Shown: positions 47,886-60,437, counted from the stretch's first letter. The stretch: 64,000 nt of DNA from Dermatophilus congolensis (GCF_900447215.1 NZ_UFYA01000001.1:1488001-1552000); one strand, 5' to 3'. Translations and numbers: made by a program. The notes: generated from the sequence alone by a model not told the origin.

Positions 47886-50800
47886 TCAGTCGCTAAATCC
47901 AAGCGATGCATCGTCCAACCGAACGGCTTCGCCCGATCCTGGACCGAAGACTGGATAGTCGAACTGCTGATAATCCGGCAACGAATACATCGTTGCTTTC
48001 GCTTCCTCGGTAGGCTCAACTCGCGTGTTCCGGTACTGGGTAAGCCCGGTACCTGCAGGAATGAGCTTACCGAGAATGACGTTCTCCTTAAGACCAAGGA
48101 GCGGGTCAGACTTAGCATTAATCGCCGCATCGGTAAGCACTCGAGTGGTCTCCTGGAAAGAGGCTGCCGAAAGCCACGAGTCAGTAGCAAGCGAAGCTTT
48201 CGTAATACCCATCAGCTCAGGTCGACCCGAAGCAGGCTTGCCACCCTCGGCAACAACTCGTCGGTTTTCCAACTCGAAGTGACCACGCTCAGCCATCGAA
48301 CCTGGCAACAGATCTGCATCTCCAGCCTCGATAATTGTCACTCGGCGAAGCATCTGCCGAACAATGACCTCGATGTGCTTGTCGTGGATGGACACACCCT
48401 GCTGGCGATAGACGCCCTGCACTTCCTCCACAAGGTGGATCTGAACCGCACGCGGACCCAAGATACGCAATACCTGTTTGGGGTCCACTGGTCCCGCGAC
48501 GACTCGTGCACCAATCTCGGCGTGATCACCATTGTTAACCAACAAACGAGCGCGCTTCGAGACGGGGTAAGCCTGCTCCTCAGAACCATCATCCGGCGTA
48601 ATCAGGATGCGGCGAGACTTATCCGTTTCTTCGATTTCCACACGGCCGGCAGTCTCAATGATCGGAGCGACACCCTTGGGTGTACGTGCTTCGAATAGCT
48701 CGACAACACGCGGAAGACCCTGGGTGATGTCATCACCTGCAGCACCACCAGTGTGGAAGGTACGCATGGTGAGCTGAGTACCAGGCTCGCCAATCGATTG
48801 CGCAGCGATGATACCTACTGCTTCACCAATCTCAACGAGCTTTCCGGTAGCCAAAGAACGGCCGTAGCACAAGGCACAGGTACCGACATGACTATCACAC
48901 GTAAGAACTGATCGAACCTTAACCTGCTCAACTCCTGCCTCAACCAACCTCGCGATTAGCACATCGCCAACGTCGGCTCCAGCAGAGGCGAGAACCTCGC
49001 CATCTTTCACTACGTCTTCGGCGAGAGTCCTTGCATAAACAGCAGACTCAACATTCTCATCAAGTACAAGCTCGCCCTCACTGTTCCTCACGGCGATAGG
49101 CAAGGTAAGGCCACGCATCGTTCCGCAGTCGTGCTCACGGATGATGACATCCTGAGAAACGTCAACGAGACGACGCGTGAGGTATCCAGAGTCCGCTGTA
49201 CGAAGAGCGGTGTCTGCAAGACCCTTACGAGCACCGTGAGTAGAAATGAAGAACTCGAGAACCGAAAGGCCTTCACGGAAGTTCGACATAATCGGACGCG
49301 GAATGATTTCACCCTTCGGGTTTGCCATCAATCCACGCATTCCAGCGATCTGACGGAGCTGGAACCAGTTACCACGTGCCCCCGAAGAAACCATCCGATA
49401 GATCGGGTTTAGCTTGGGGAAGTTCTCCTGCATAGCAGAAGCAACCTTGTTGGTTCCCTCAGTCCAAATTTCAATCAGCTCTTGACGGCGTTCCTCGTCA
49501 GTCAAAAGACCGCGCTCGAACTGCGTCTGAACTTTCTCTGCTTTGGACTCGTACTGGCTAAGGATCTCATCCTTGTTCGGAGGCATAACCACGTCAGCCA
49601 CGGCGACAGTCGCACCTGAGCGAGTACCCCAGTAGTAGCCGAGCTCCTTCAGGGCATCGAGGCTGGCCGCAACCTGAACCTTGCTGTACCGCTCTGCAAG
49701 GTCGTTGACAATGGCGCCAAGCTTTTTCTTGTCAACTGGTTCTTCAACCCATGGGTAATCCACAGGCAATGCTGTGTTGAAAATGTAGCGCCCCAGAGTC
49801 GTTTCAATGACAACACCATCGAAACGGCCATTGGCATTGGGAACCAACCCTTCCGGTGCCGCTTCCCCTAGCCCCGGGACGAAATCATCGATCCTGATCT
49901 TCACAGACGATCCGAGATGAATTTCGCCAGCATCGAAAGCCATCTGCGCTTCCTCTGCGGAGCGGAATGCCCTGCCAGCACCAGGCCCATCCTCACGAAT
50001 ACTGGTGAGGTGGAATAGGCCGATGATCATGTCCTGAGAAGGCATCGTCACCGGTCGGCCATCCGATGGCTTAAGGATGTTATTGCTGCTGAGCATGAGA
50101 ATTCGAGCCTCAGCCTGAGCCTCTGGCGAAAGCGGCACATGGACTGCCATCTGGTCGCCGTCGAAGTCCGCGTTGAAGGCGCCACACACAAGCGGGTGGA
50201 GCTTAATAGCTTTACCTTCGACCAGTTGGGGCTCAAAAGCCTGAATACCAAGTCGGTGCAGCGTAGGTGCACGGTTCAACAAGACAGGGTGCTCAGTAAT
50301 GACCTCTTCGAGAACATCCCACACCTGCGGTCGTGACCGCTCCACCATGCGCTTGGCGCTCTTGATGTTCTGTGCGTGGTCCAGATCGACCAAGCGCTTC
50401 ATCACAAAAGGTTTGAAGAGCTCCAATGCCATCTGCTTGGGCAGACCACACTGGTGCAGCTTCAAAGTCGGACCGACCACGATGACAGAACGACCAGAGT
50501 AGTCAACACGCTTACCCAGCAAGTTCTGACGGAAACGTCCCTGCTTCCCCTTCAACATGTCCGAAAGGGACTTAAGAGGACGGTTACCTGGCCCGGTAAC
50601 AGGGCGACCACGACGACCGTTGTCGAAGAGCGCGTCAACAGCCTCCTGCAGCATCCGCTTCTCGTTATTCACGATGATCTCGGGAGCACCAAGATCAAGG
50701 AGACGCTTGAGGCGGTTATTGCGGTTAATAACCCGTCGGTACAGATCATTCAGGTCAGAGGTCGCAAAGCGGCCACCATCCAACTGCACCATCGGACGCA

Positions 50801-51770
50801 AATCCGGCGGAATAACCGGAATGCAGTCCAAAACCATGCCATTGGGATTGTTATCCGTGGTTTGGAAAGCTGTGACAACACGAAGACGCTTAATGGCACG
50901 CGTTTTTTTCTGACCTTTTCCGGTCTGAATGATCTCACGTAGCTGCTCAGCTTCAGCCTCAAGATCAAAAGTCTCCAGGCGCTTCTGCAGGGCAGCTGCA
51001 CCCATAGATCCCTCGAAATACATGCCGAAGCGGTCACGCATTTCGCGGTAGAGCATTTCGTCACCTTCAAGGTCTTGCACCTTGAGGTTCTTGAACCGGG
51101 TCCATACCTGGTCAAGGCGTTCTGCCTCTTTATCCGCTTTCTTGCGGATGGAGTTCATCTCACGTTCTGCGGAATCACGCACTTTGCGGCGAACATCGCC
51201 TTTAGCGCCTTCTGCTTCAAGCTCTGCAATATCTGCCTCGAGCTTTTTTGCTCGCTCTTCAATCTTGGCGTCACGCGCGTTCTCAAGGCTCTTTTTCTCA
51301 ACCTCGATTTGAGCTTCGAGAGAAGGAAGATCACGGTGGCGCGCTTCCTCGTCAACGCTGGTGATCATGTAAGCCGCGAAGTAGATGACCTTTTCAAGGT
51401 CTTTCGGGGCCAAATCAAGCAGGTAGCCCAAGCGGCTTGGAACACCCTTGAAGTACCAAATATGTGTCACAGGAGCGGCTAGCTCAATGTGCCCCATCCG
51501 CTCGCGGCGCACACTAGAGCGGGTCACCTCGACGCCGCAGCGCTCGCAGATGATTCCTTTAAAGCGCACCCGCTTGTACTTACCGCAGTAGCATTCCCAG
51601 TCACGGGTCGGACCAAAAATACGCTCGCAGAAAAGACCGTCCTTTTCTGGCTTAAGCGTGCGGTAGTTAATCGTCTCGGGCTTTTTCACCTCGCCATGGC
51701 TCCAAGTACGGATGTCATCCGCGCTGGCCAGGCCGATACGCAGCTCGTCAAAGTAGTTGACGTCGAGCAC
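47886..51770 (-). CDS. rpoC: DNA-directed RNA polymerase subunit beta'
   Basis: The 1294-residue catalytic subunit has the N-terminal zinc ribbon ([20 protein letters not shown]), the active-site [12 protein letters not shown], the bridge and trigger helices ([20 protein letters not shown]) and the second zinc site ([13 protein letters not shown]). GTG 51770 gives (M)[19 protein letters not shown] with AAGGA 6 bases upstream; the frame is open to 51815. It follows rpoB after 156 bases. Confidence 0.98.
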   Translation of the reverse strand: MLDVNYFDELRIGLASADDIRTWSHGEVKKPETINYRTLKPEKDGLFCERIFGPTRDWECYCGKYKRVRFKGIICERCGVEVTRSSVRRERMGHIELAAPVTHIWYFKGVPSRLGYLLDLAPKDLEKVIYFAAYMITSVDEEARHRDLPSLEAQIEVEKKSLENARDAKIEERAKKLEADIAELEAEGAKGDVRRKVRDSAEREMNSIRKKADKEAERLDQVWTRFKNLKVQDLEGDEMLYREMRDRFGMYFEGSMGAAALQKRLETFDLEAEAEQLREIIQTGKGQKKTRAIKRLRVVTAFQTTDNNPNGMVLDCIPVIPPDLRPMVQLDGGRFATSDLNDLYRRVINRNNRLKRLLDLGAPEIIVNNEKRMLQEAVDALFDNGRRGRPVTGPGNRPLKSLSDMLKGKQGRFRQNLLGKRVDYSGRSVIVVGPTLKLHQCGLPKQMALELFKPFVMKRLVDLDHAQNIKSAKRMVERSRPQVWDVLEEVITEHPVLLNRAPTLHRLGIQAFEPQLVEGKAIKLHPLVCGAFNADFDGDQMAVHVPLSPEAQAEARILMLSSNNILKPSDGRPVTMPSQDMIIGLFHLTSIREDGPGAGRAFRSAEEAQMAFDAGEIHLGSSVKIRIDDFVPGLGEAAPEGLVPNANGRFDGVVIETTLGRYIFNTALPVDYPWVEEPVDKKKLGAIVNDLAERYSKVQVAASLDALKELGYYWGTRSGATVAVADVVMPPNKDEILSQYESKAEKVQTQFERGLLTDEERRQELIEIWTEGTNKVASAMQENFPKLNPIYRMVSSGARGNWFQLRQIAGMRGLMANPKGEIIPRPIMSNFREGLSVLEFFISTHGARKGLADTALRTADSGYLTRRLVDVSQDVIIREHDCGTMRGLTLPIAVRNSEGELVLDENVESAVYARTLAEDVVKDGEVLASAGADVGDVLIARLVEAGVEQVKVRSVLTCDSHVGTCALCYGRSLATGKLVEIGEAVGIIAAQSIGEPGTQLTMRTFHTGGAAGDDITQGLPRVVELFEARTPKGVAPIIETAGRVEIEETDKSRRILITPDDGSEEQAYPVSKRARLLVNNGDHAEIGARVVAGPVDPKQVLRILGPRAVQIHLVEEVQGVYRQQGVSIHDKHIEVIVRQMLRRVTIIEAGDADLLPGSMAERGHFELENRRVVAEGGKPASGRPELMGITKASLATDSWLSAASFQETTRVLTDAAINAKSDPLLGLKENVILGKLIPAGTGLTQYRNTRVEPTEEAKATMYSLPDYQQFDYPVFGPGSGEAVRLDDASLGFSD

Positions 51771-51926
51771 GTGTGTCCTTCTCTCGTCAGTATGAGGTGT
51801 AGGTCGCAAGTTCACGTTGGCCGATCGAGATTGGAATCTCTGACCGGCGAAGATGCCTCGTACAGACGTACGAGGCGCTGCGTCCGGATCACTGGGGCAA
51901 CTACGTCGCCCCAGTGATCGAGGTCA

Positions 51927-54900
51927 TTAGACCTCTTCGACCGTGCTGGGCTCGCGGCGGGACAGGTCGATTCCGAGCTCATCAGCTGCGCGGAATACTT
52001 CCTGCTCCGGCTCGCGGAGGTCGATCTCAGTGCCGTCCGTAGAAAGAACTTCCACATTCAGGCACAAAGACTGCATTTCTTTGATGAGAACCTTGAACGA
52101 TTCCGGGATGCCCGGCTCGGGAATGTTCTCACCCTTCACAATGGCCTCATACACCTTCACGCGACCATTGACGTCGTCAGATTTGATCGTGAGAAGTTCC
52201 TGCAGCGCATATGCGGCACCGTAAGCCTCCAGCGCCCACACTTCCATTTCACCAAAGCGCTGACCACCGAACTGGGCCTTACCACCCAGTGGCTGCTGCG
52301 TGATCATGGAGTACGGGCCTGTGCTGCGGGCGTGGATCTTGTCATCGACCAGGTGGTGCAGCTTCAGGATGTACATGTATCCCACTGCGATGGGATCAGG
52401 GTAAGGCTCACCGGAGCGACCATCGAAGAGGCGCGCTTTTCCGTCAGTAGCAACAAGACGCTGTCCATCCCGGGTAGGAAGTGTCGATCCAAGCAGACCT
52501 CGGATTTCTTCCTCTGTTGCGCCATCAAAAACAGGCGTAGCAACGCGGGTCAAAGCAGGAGCAGTGCGACCGTCCTCAGGGATCATGCGTGCCCAGTCGG
52601 GATCACCCTCGATGTCCCATCCGCGGCTTGCGATCCATCCAAGGTGAATTTCAAGCACCTGACCGATGTTCATACGACCAGGAACGCCCAGCGGGTTAAG
52701 GATGATGTCAACAGGCGTGCCGTCTTCCAAGAAGGGCATGTCTTCAACCGGCATGATGCGGCTGATAACACCCTTGTTTCCGTGACGTCCAGAAAGCTTG
52801 TCACCTACTGTGATCTTGCGCTTGTTTGCGACGTAAACGCGCACAAGCTGGTTCACGCCTGGTGGAAGTTCATCTCCCTCTTCACGGTCAAAGACCTTGA
52901 CACCAATGACCGTTCCCGTTTCACCGTGTGGAACTTTGAGAGAGGTGTCCCGCACCTCGCGGGCTTTCTCACCAAAGATGGCGCGAAGCAAGCGCTCTTC
53001 CGGAGTCAGCTCGGTTTCACCCTTGGGAGTGACCTTTCCGACGAGCAGGTCACCGTCACGAACTTCGGCACCGATACGGATGATGCCGCGTTCATCGAGA
53101 TCAGCAAGTACATCCTCAGAAACGTTGGGGATGTCTCGAGTGATTTCTTCTGGGCCGAGCTTGGTATCACGGGCATCGACTTCGTGTTCTTCGATGTGGA
53201 TCGAAGAAAGGACGTCATCCTGGACTAGTCGCTGAGACAGGATGATGGCGTCTTCGTAGTTGTAGCCTTCCCATGGCATAAATGCCACAAGGAGGTTACG
53301 TCCAAGGCTCATCTCGCCACCGGCAGTCGCAGGACCATCAGCAATGACTTCGCCAAGTTCGACGCGGTCACCTTCATTCACCACGACGCGCTGGTTGTAA
53401 CAAGTGCCCTGGTTAGAGCGGCGGAACTTATCGATGCGATATGTGAGGTAGGAACCGTCATCACCGGTGACATCGACGAGATCCGCGGTCACTCGAGTGA
53501 CCACACCAGCAGCCTTGGCACGAACAACATCACCAGAGTCGAGGGCTGCGCGGTACTCCATACCAGTGCCCACAAAAGGAGCTTCACTGCGCACCAGCGG
53601 CACTGCCTGGCGCTGCATGTTAGCTCCCATCAGGGCACGGTTGGCGTCATCGTGCTCCAGGAAGGGGATAAGCGCTGTTGCAGCAGAAACCATCTGACGC
53701 GGCGAGACATCCATGTAGTCAATGTCTTCGGCTGGAACATCGTCAGATTCGCCGCCTTTACGGCGAGCTAGCACACGCTCCTCAACGAATTTTCCGTCTT
53801 CACCAATCGGGGCATTTGCCTGAGCGATGATGAACTCGTCTTCTTCGTCTGCGGACAGATAGTGAACCTCATCCGTGACTGCTCCGAACTCGCACTTACG
53901 GTAAGGCGTCTCGATAAAACCGAAGGGGTTGATGCGAGCATAGGAAGCCAAAGCACCGATAAGACCGATGTTCGGACCTTCAGGGGTCTCAATGGGGCAC
54001 ATACGTCCGTAGTGCGACGGGTGAACGTCACGAACTTCCATGCCAGCGCGGTCGCGAGAAAGACCACCAGGACCAAGTGCGGAAAGACGACGTTTGTGCG
54101 TCAGTCCTGCAAGTGGGTTGTTCTGATCCATGAACTGAGACAGCTGGCTCGTGCCAAAGAACTCACGGATAGAGGCAACAACAGGACGGATGTTGATCAA
54201 CGTTTGCGGCGTGATTGCCTCAACGTCTTGCGTCGTCATGCGCTCACGGACAACACGTTCCATGCGCGACAGGCCTGTACGGACCTGGTTCTGAATAAGT
54301 TCACCAACGCTGCGAAGACGACGGTTTCCGAAGTGATCGATGTCATCCGTTTCGACGCGAACAGCCACGTCTTTGCCGTCACGGTGCCCTGGCAGAGACG
54401 TTTCTCCTGCGTGCAGCGCTACCAGATATTTAATCGTAGCGACGATGTCTTCGACAGTCAGAGTGTTGACTGCCCGATCTGTTTCAATACCGAGCTTCTT
54501 GTTGACCTTGTAACGGCCGACCTTGGCAAGGTCATAACGCTTGGGGTTGAAGTACAGATTGTTAAGGAGGTTCTGAGCTGCTTCCTTGGTCGGAGGTTCA
54601 CCCGGACGCAGCTTGCGGTAGATGTCAAGAAGGGCTTCATCCTGCGAAGCGGTGTTGTCCTTTTCGAGGGTGGCACGCATGGAGTCGTACTCACCAAACT
54701 CTTCAAGGATCTGAGCGTCGGTCCAGCCTAGTGCTTTAAGGAGTACCGTGACAGATTGCTTGCGCTTGCGATCAACACGAACGCCAACCTGGTCACGCTT
54801 GTCAATCTCGAATTCGAGCCAGGCCCCACGGCTCGGGATGATCTTGGCAGTGAAAATGTCTTTGTCGCTGGTTTTATCTGGCGCAGACTCGAAATATGCA

Positions 54901-55412
54901 CCAGGGCTGCGCACCAGCTGCGAAACAACGACACGCTCGGTGCCGTTAATGATGAAGGTGCCTTGATCTGTCATGAGTGGGAAGTCACCCATGAACACGG
55001 TCTGGCTTTTAATTTCGCCAGTCGTGTTATTCATGAACTCGGCAGTGACGAACAGCGGAGCGCTGTACGTCATGTCCTTTTCTTTACACTCCTCAAGGGA
55101 GTACTTCATCTCTTCGAACCGGTGATCACGGAACGAGAGGGACATCGAACCCGAGAAGTCTTCGATAGGCGAGATCTCTTCAAAGATCTCTTCGAGGCCG
55201 GAGTGCTCGGCCACATCGTTCCGGCCAGCCTCGAGGGCCTCCGCAACTCGATCCTGCCATCTCTCGTTACCAAGCAACCAGTCAAAGCTCTCCGTTTGGA
55301 GAGCAAGAAGGTCAGGTACTTCGAGGGGTTCGCGAATCTTCGCGAACGACACCCGCCCTGAGGGGGTGATGGCGCTCGACATCTTCTGGGTCGCAATACG
55401 CGAGGAAGCCAA
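51927..55412 (-). CDS. rpoB: DNA-directed RNA polymerase subunit beta
   Basis: The 1161-residue subunit has the intact rifampicin pocket: D429, H439 and S444 (E. coli D516, H526, S531) are wild type in [40 protein letters not shown] and the C-terminal [20 protein letters not shown] are also present. The best start is TTG 55412, 7 bases after AAGGA; ATG 55382 ([10 protein letters not shown]) is the alternative. It precedes rpoC and has a 513-base upstream region. Confidence 0.98.
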   Translation of the reverse strand: MASSRIATQKMSSAITPSGRVSFAKIREPLEVPDLLALQTESFDWLLGNERWQDRVAEALEAGRNDVAEHSGLEEIFEEISPIEDFSGSMSLSFRDHRFEEMKYSLEECKEKDMTYSAPLFVTAEFMNNTTGEIKSQTVFMGDFPLMTDQGTFIINGTERVVVSQLVRSPGAYFESAPDKTSDKDIFTAKIIPSRGAWLEFEIDKRDQVGVRVDRKRKQSVTVLLKALGWTDAQILEEFGEYDSMRATLEKDNTASQDEALLDIYRKLRPGEPPTKEAAQNLLNNLYFNPKRYDLAKVGRYKVNKKLGIETDRAVNTLTVEDIVATIKYLVALHAGETSLPGHRDGKDVAVRVETDDIDHFGNRRLRSVGELIQNQVRTGLSRMERVVRERMTTQDVEAITPQTLINIRPVVASIREFFGTSQLSQFMDQNNPLAGLTHKRRLSALGPGGLSRDRAGMEVRDVHPSHYGRMCPIETPEGPNIGLIGALASYARINPFGFIETPYRKCEFGAVTDEVHYLSADEEDEFIIAQANAPIGEDGKFVEERVLARRKGGESDDVPAEDIDYMDVSPRQMVSAATALIPFLEHDDANRALMGANMQRQAVPLVRSEAPFVGTGMEYRAALDSGDVVRAKAAGVVTRVTADLVDVTGDDGSYLTYRIDKFRRSNQGTCYNQRVVVNEGDRVELGEVIADGPATAGGEMSLGRNLLVAFMPWEGYNYEDAIILSQRLVQDDVLSSIHIEEHEVDARDTKLGPEEITRDIPNVSEDVLADLDERGIIRIGAEVRDGDLLVGKVTPKGETELTPEERLLRAIFGEKAREVRDTSLKVPHGETGTVIGVKVFDREEGDELPPGVNQLVRVYVANKRKITVGDKLSGRHGNKGVISRIMPVEDMPFLEDGTPVDIILNPLGVPGRMNIGQVLEIHLGWIASRGWDIEGDPDWARMIPEDGRTAPALTRVATPVFDGATEEEIRGLLGSTLPTRDGQRLVATDGKARLFDGRSGEPYPDPIAVGYMYILKLHHLVDDKIHARSTGPYSMITQQPLGGKAQFGGQRFGEMEVWALEAYGAAYALQELLTIKSDDVNGRVKVYEAIVKGENIPEPGIPESFKVLIKEMQSLCLNVEVLSTDGTEIDLREPEQEVFRAADELGIDLSRREPSTVEEV

Positions 55413-55925
55413 GGATGGTCCTTCCGCAAGGCCTGTGGTTGACGGCGGTCGCGCGCCTGCAGACCATGCAGTCTTAGCTTCGACTAACGATCACGAGGAA
55501 CATGCACAAGGCGTAGCCCACCCTTAGCCCCGAAGGACTTAGAACGGCGACCGTCCACCGTTGTCGGTGTCATCCATGACATATCCCGACGGTGTAATCA
55601 TGTCGACCACAGCAGGCTGACCGATCTACGCTTCGATACACGACCCGTGAACTGGCCTTTTACCTGTCAGTCTCTATGTGTTTCAACGTAAGTCAGGACA
55701 CACAAAAACTAGAGGTGAAGCCAAGAAGCACATGGGCAGCGCAAAGCGTTAGCATACCTACTTTATCTGTAAAATCCAAATTAACGTCAAGACACATCAC
55801 CGGTTCACCCAGGAAAAGAACCCCTAAAACCTCTAACTCCCCCACCGCAAACACAGTGAAGGCAGGATAAATCTGACGATTTATCCTGCCTTCACTCAGA
55901 GAAAGAGCGGGTTACCCCGCAACAA
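55413..55925. promoter_or_regulatory. rplL-rpoB intergenic region with rpoB promoter/leader
   Basis: These 513 bases hold the rplL terminator (55855-55896). About 400 bases then follow with a nested hairpin near 55550-55592 (ACCGTC/GACGGT enclosing TGTCAT/ATGACA). No gene was seen. rpoBC must therefore have its own promoter here. Confidence 0.5.
55855..55896 (-). terminator. Terminator of rplJ-rplL
   Basis: A perfect 19-bp stem (AGTGAAGGCAGGATAAATC and complement) closes a TGAC loop 30 bases after the rplL stop. Confidence 0.85.
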
Positions 55926-56312
55926 TCACTTAAGCGTGACGGTGGCGCCAGCGCCCTCCAGGGCAGCCTTAGCCTTCTCAGCGTCATCTTTCTTTGCGCC
56001 TTCGAGGACAGCCTTCGGAGCGCCGTCAACGAGGTCCTTGGCTTCCTTCAGGCCGAGAGAGGTAAGTGCACGAACCTCTTTGATGACCTGGATCTTCTTG
56101 TCGCCAGCGGATTCGAGGATGACGTCAAACTCGTCCTTCTCCTCGGCAGCAGCGGCGTCGCCACCTGCAGCCGGAGCAGCAACAGCCACAGCAGCCGGAG
56201 CAGCAGCGGTAACGTCGAACTTCTCCTCAAACGCCTTGACGAACTCAGAGAGCTCGATAAGGGTCATTTCTTCGAACTGGGCGAGGAGCTCCTCGGTGGA
56301 AAGCTTGGCCAT
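55926..56312 (-). CDS. rplL: 50S ribosomal protein L7/L12
   Basis: L7/L12 forms the stalk that recruits translational GTPases. The 128 residues have the N-terminal dimer domain, an Ala-rich hinge and the C-terminal [23 protein letters not shown] 56312 has AAGGA 8 bases upstream. It follows rplJ. Confidence 0.98.
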   Translation of the reverse strand: MAKLSTEELLAQFEEMTLIELSEFVKAFEEKFDVTAAAPAAVAVAAPAAGGDAAAAEEKDEFDVILESAGDKKIQVIKEVRALTSLGLKEAKDLVDGAPKAVLEGAKKDDAEKAKAALEGAGATVTLK

Positions 56313-56422
56313 GGTGATGGTCCTTCCTGATGTCACTACGTTTGCTCGATGCAGGGCCAACTAGACCGCACATCGCTGCGCTCTTACGAACGCGGAAAAA
56401 ACCGGTGAGGACACCGGAATGA

Positions 56423-56971
56423 TCACTCGGCAGCAGCCTCGTCTGCCGAAGGTGCACCCTCGGCAGTCTTGGCGCGAAGAGCGTCGACCGTGCGCGCCGC
56501 CTTGGAAAGCGGAGCGACGAACATGTAAGCAGCCTGGCTGATCTTGGCCTTCATGCCACCCGCCAACTTGGCAAGTAGCACCTCGCGGGACTCGAGGTCC
56601 GCGAGCTGAGCAACTTCCTCAGCACTAAGGGTCTTACCGTCAAGGACAGCACCCTTAATAACGAGCTTGTCGTTGGCCTTGGCGAAGTCACGCAACGTCT
56701 TTGCAGCCGCCACCGGGTCACCGGAAACGAATGCGACAGCTGTCGGACCCGAGAGCTTGCCATCAAATGCCGTAACACCAGCATTCGTAGCCGCGATCTG
56801 CGTCAGCGTGTTCTTCACCACCGAGTACGAACCATTGGGGCGCAACTGAGTGCGCAGCTCAGCAAGCTGCGCGACAGTCAGACCCCGGTACTCGGTCAGC
56901 ACGGCCGCACCGGACTCGCGGAATTTCTCCTCGAGCTCGGCGATGGCTGCCTGCTTTGCGGGCGTTGCCAT
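56423..56971 (-). CDS. rplJ: 50S ribosomal protein L10
   Basis: L10 anchors L7/L12 and in many bacteria represses its own mRNA. The 182 residues have [20 protein letters not shown] and the C-terminal helix that binds L7/L12. GGAGG lies 4 bases before ATG 56971. The frame extends upstream only through the regulatory leader. Confidence 0.97.
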   Translation of the reverse strand: MATPAKQAAIAELEEKFRESGAAVLTEYRGLTVAQLAELRTQLRPNGSYSVVKNTLTQIAATNAGVTAFDGKLSGPTAVAFVSGDPVAAAKTLRDFAKANDKLVIKGAVLDGKTLSAEEVAQLADLESREVLLAKLAGGMKAKISQAAYMFVAPLSKAARTVDALRAKTAEGAPSADEAAAE

Positions 56972-57032
56972 ATGGCCTCCTTCATGGGTTCGAGCCGGCA
57001 TCCCAACCGAGGCGGAGCCTCGTTGACGCATG

Positions 57033-57063
57033 AAAAAAAGCTCCCGGCGCAGGACACGGGAGC
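57033..57063 (-). terminator. Attenuator in the rplJ leader
   Basis: GCTCCCG pairs with CGGGAGC (57057-57063 and 57040-57046) and is followed on the minus strand by seven T (57033-57039). It lies about 60 bases before the rplJ start, so it should stop leader transcripts. A GCUACCU/AGGUGGC hairpin just upstream could be part of the L10 binding site. This is the only textbook U-tailed terminator in the r-protein block. Confidence 0.8.
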
Positions 57064-57269
57064 ATAGCCACCTTTCATAGGTAGCAAACAACTCTAGCGG
57101 CCTACGCTGGTTGCCCGGATGGGCGTTTACGCGGAATTCCTTCCGGGACTTCGTGACTACAAAGTTCGCCACGAAGAAACGGAACGAATCCCACAACCGG
57201 CGGTCATGGGTCTCATCAACAGTAGGTGAATCAGACCTAGTTATTCAAATCAACAACGCACACCTATAA

Positions 57270-57305
57270 CGAAGAGCCTTGGCGTCAACACACCAAGGCT
57301 CTTCG
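57270..57305 (-). terminator. Terminator of rplA
   Basis: A perfect 13-bp stem (CGAAGAGCCTTGG and complement) closes a 10-base loop 32 bases after the rplA stop. Confidence 0.8.
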
Positions 57306-57336
57306 AAGATTCACAGACGATTACGCGAGTGACTCA

Positions 57337-58032
57337 TCACTCCGCGTCACGCATTTTGCCCAAGTCAAGCGAAATGCCAGGGCTGTTCGTGGTAGCCATC
57401 GTTGCCTTAGAAACGTAACGCCCCTTGGAAGCAGACGGCTTCAAACGAGCAACTTCCTCAATAGCAGCGCTGTAGTTCTCAAGCAGCTGCTCCTCTGTGA
57501 AAGAAGCCTTACCGATGATGAAGTGAAGGTTGCTGTGCTTGTCGACGCGGAACTCAATCTTTCCGCCCTTAATGTCAGAGACAGCTTTGGCGACGTTCAT
57601 CGTCACCGTGCCCGTTTTCGGGTTAGGCATAAGGCCACGAGGACCAAGAACCTTACCCAGGCGCCCAACCTTACCCATCAAGTCAGGAGTCGCGACAACA
57701 GCGTCGAAGTCCAGCCAACCACCCTGGACCTTCTCCAGCATGTCGTCAGAACCAACAAAATCAGCGCCAGCTTCGCGAGCTGCGTCTGCGTTCGCACCCG
57801 TGGCGAAAACCAACACGCGTGCAGTTTTACCGGTGCCGTTAGGCAAGTTAACCGTGCCGCGAACCATCTGGTCTGCTTTACGCGGGTCAACCCCAAGACG
57901 CAACGCAACCTCAACCGTGGCGTCGAACTTTGTGGAAGCCGTCTCTTTCGCTAGGCGAATAGCCTCGATCGGCGAGTACTGACGCGAACCGATCTTTTCA
58001 GCTGCCTCGCGGTATGCCTTGCTGCGCTTCAT
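57337..58032 (-). CDS. rplA: 50S ribosomal protein L1
   Basis: L1 forms the mobile stalk at the E site. ATG 58032 gives [20 protein letters not shown] (231 residues) with AAGGAG 6 bases upstream. [20 protein letters not shown] is diagnostic. The frame stays open to 58275 through the rplK terminator and includes a lipobox-like stretch, which I regard as chance. Confidence 0.97.
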   Translation of the reverse strand: MKRSKAYREAAEKIGSRQYSPIEAIRLAKETASTKFDATVEVALRLGVDPRKADQMVRGTVNLPNGTGKTARVLVFATGANADAAREAGADFVGSDDMLEKVQGGWLDFDAVVATPDLMGKVGRLGKVLGPRGLMPNPKTGTVTMNVAKAVSDIKGGKIEFRVDKHSNLHFIIGKASFTEEQLLENYSAAIEEVARLKPSASKGRYVSKATMATTNSPGISLDLGKMRDAE

Positions 58033-58237
58033 AACTGCTCCTTCTCTCTGAAACTCAGAGAACACATAAGGCGGACAAAAAGTCCTTGGAGTCGTGGTGC
58101 GGGCCGCGCTGGACCCTTCCACTGTCGCTTCATAACGACTTAGACCACATCCCGCGCTTAGCGTGACAAGGACGCTGAGCAGGACGAGCCATCGAAACAT
58201 CATGCCGCTACAACAAACGTCGCAGCAAATCTGACAG

Positions 58238-58277
58238 ATGTGTTGATGCGCGCTGGCGTGAGCGCGCATCAACACAT
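58238..58277 (-). terminator. Hairpin between rplK and rplA
   Basis: A perfect 17-bp stem (ATGTGTTGATGCGCGCT and complement) with a 6-base loop lies 21 bases after the rplK stop. No U-tract follows. It separates L11 from L1, which are usually tightly linked. Confidence 0.75.
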
Positions 58278-58297
58278 ATCAGAGCTACACCCAGAAC

Positions 58298-58729
58298 TCA
58301 GTCCTGAACTTCAATACCCATGGAACGGGCGGTGCCAGCGATGATCTTCATTGCCTGGTCGATCTCATGAGCATTCAGATCCTGCATCTTTTGCTCAGCA
58401 ATGGCACGCACCTGGTCCTGCGTAAGCTTGCCCACCTTAGTGGTGTGCGGAGTACCGGATCCCTTAGGAACACCAGCAGCCTTCTTAATGAGCTCCGCAG
58501 CCGGCGGGGTCTTCGTAACGAACGTGAAGGTACGGTCTTCGTAGACAGTGATCTCAACAGGGATCACGCTGCCGCGCTGAGATTCCGTCGCAGCGTTGTA
58601 CGCCTTGACGAACTCCATGATGTTCACACCATGCTGACCCAGGGCCGGACCAACCGGCGGCGCCGGCGAGGCAGCACCCGCCTGGATCTGCAACTTAATG
58701 AACCCAGAAACCTTCTTCTTGGGAGCCAT
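58298..58729 (-). CDS. rplK: 50S ribosomal protein L11
   Basis: L11 binds the GTPase-associated centre of 23S rRNA. The 143 residues have the Pro-rich [20 protein letters not shown] and [18 protein letters not shown] lies 5-6 bases before ATG. It is 87 bases from nusG. Confidence 0.98.
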   Translation of the reverse strand: MAPKKKVSGFIKLQIQAGAASPAPPVGPALGQHGVNIMEFVKAYNAATESQRGSVIPVEITVYEDRTFTFVTKTPPAAELIKKAAGVPKGSGTPHTTKVGKLTQDQVRAIAEQKMQDLNAHEIDQAMKIIAGTARSMGIEVQD

Positions 58730-58816
58730 AGCACTTCCTTATCTCGTGGGCCCACGCCATGGGCGATGACCCGGTTGCAGTCCGCGAAGCGATTACTTCA
58801 CGGAAAACGTTCACGC

Positions 58817-59881
58817 TCAGATCTTGGCGACCTGGTTGAACGACAGCTCGACCGGCGTTTCCCGGCCAAAGATCGACACAAGCACCTTCAATTTCTGCTG
58901 TTCAGGCAGGATGTCGGAGATTGTGGCGGGCATCGTTTCGAACGGTCCCTCCATCACAGTAACCGACTCACCGATCTCGAAATCGACATCGTACTGGACC
59001 ACGTTTGCAGCGTTAGCCGCAGCCGACTCCAAGGATTCATCCTCAACTTCAGCCACAGGTTCGGGCTTCGCTTCCACAGCAGGAGCCAGCATCGAGACAA
59101 CTTCATCCATGCTCAAAGGCACCGGCGAGTAAGCGTTACCAACAAAACCGGTCACACCAGGAGTGTGACGCACTGCGCCCCAGCTCTCATCGGTCAGATC
59201 CATACGAACCAAGACATAACCAGGAACACGCACGCGCCGTACCTTCTTGCGCTGACCGTTCTTGATCTCGGTGACCTCTTCCATCGGGACCTCAGCCTGG
59301 AAGATGTAATCCTCAAGATTCAGCGACTGGGCCCGCTGCTCCAAGTTCTGCTTCACCCGGTTCTCATAACCGGCGTACGAATGAATGACATACCAGTCAC
59401 CTTCAGCGAAACGAAGCTCCTGACGCAGGGCTTCAACTGGGTCATCCTCAGTGCTAGCTTTCACGTCTTCACGAACAGCTGCAGCAGCCGCGATATCAGC
59501 AGCATCACCGGCTTCAGTGACCATGTCGTCAGAAGCAACCTCCAGTGCCGCTTCCTCGGCTTCAGCCTCCTCAGCAAGCTCTGCTTCAACGTCCTCGGCG
59601 AGCTCCGTCAGCTCCTGCTCAACCTCTAGCTCAGCTTCACCTTCTACTGCGCCATCCTCAGCCTCGCTAACCTCTTCAGAGATAGTTTCGGCCGGAGTGT
59701 CCCCGTACTCAGCGTCTTCGACACTGTCGGAAACCGCGTCCACGAGAGCGTCCCCATCCGAAATAACATCCGTTTCCGGATCCTGGGTCATGCCCTCCGG
59801 GGCATCCGCAGCCGTCGCCTCGCTCACCTGATCGCGAACTTCGGCCTCATCGCTCTCACTGGGGGTCCAGTCCTGTGACAC
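58817..59881 (-). CDS. nusG: Transcription termination/antitermination factor NusG
   Basis: NusG binds RNA polymerase and couples it to ribosomes or Rho. The NGN domain begins at [20 protein letters not shown] (about residue 162) and the C-terminal KOW domain is [20 protein letters not shown]. An acidic, Ala/Glu-rich region of about 160 residues precedes them. Another acidic insert ([20 protein letters not shown]) lies between NGN and KOW. GTG 59881 is my start (354 residues), with AAAAGG about 11 bases upstream; the frame is open to 60046. Confidence 0.93.
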   Translation of the reverse strand: MSQDWTPSESDEAEVRDQVSEATAADAPEGMTQDPETDVISDGDALVDAVSDSVEDAEYGDTPAETISEEVSEAEDGAVEGEAELEVEQELTELAEDVEAELAEEAEAEEAALEVASDDMVTEAGDAADIAAAAAVREDVKASTEDDPVEALRQELRFAEGDWYVIHSYAGYENRVKQNLEQRAQSLNLEDYIFQAEVPMEEVTEIKNGQRKKVRRVRVPGYVLVRMDLTDESWGAVRHTPGVTGFVGNAYSPVPLSMDEVVSMLAPAVEAKPEPVAEVEDESLESAAANAANVVQYDVDFEIGESVTVMEGPFETMPATISDILPEQQKLKVLVSIFGRETPVELSFNQVAKI

Positions 59882-60091
59882 GTCGCTGCCTACCTTTTCC
59901 TGCGCTTCGTCCGTGCAGACATTGCTGTTGACATTGTGTGCGAAATCCCGGACGGCGCAACGACCGGCAGACCGGCAGCGCGCCCGCCACACAAAGGGCA
60001 CCGGGCTTACAAGAACGGCCCTCGCATCACTGCGGGGCCGTTTCAAACGTTCAGAGACCGTGCTTGAAAAGCGTAAAGCCTCCCAGGCACG

Positions 60092-60352
60092 TCACTCCGC
60101 GAAGATCCAGAAAACCAGGCGAGTAAACACCCAGTCCAGACCAAAAACAAAAAGCATCACAATCGTCACAAAGACGATCACCGTAGCCGTATACCGCGCG
60201 AGCTCTTCTCGCGACGGACGAACTACTTTACCCAGCTCATCAAAGACCTGACGGAAAAACAACGCAATCGAGGCGAAAAACCTAGTGAACAGATTGCTTC
60301 TAACAGGCTGCCCCTGAGAGCTCCCCACTGGGGCTGTCTTTTGGTTCGCCAC
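60092..60352 (-). CDS. secE: Preprotein translocase subunit SecE
   Basis: SecE clamps SecY in the translocon. The 86-residue single-span form has the amphipathic helix FFRQVFDELGKVVRPSREEL and one transmembrane segment (ATVIVFVTIVMLFVFGLDWV). GTG 60352 has GAGGA upstream. It lies between tRNA-Trp and nusG. Confidence 0.96.
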   Translation of the reverse strand: MANQKTAPVGSSQGQPVRSNLFTRFFASIALFFRQVFDELGKVVRPSREELARYTATVIVFVTIVMLFVFGLDWVFTRLVFWIFAE

Positions 60353-60437
60353 AGGTCCTCATCTCTCGATCGCCGACGCCGCACCTAGCGGTCCGCGATG
60401 TCGTCCTGACGTCGGCCTGTTTCCTGACGTTGCAACG

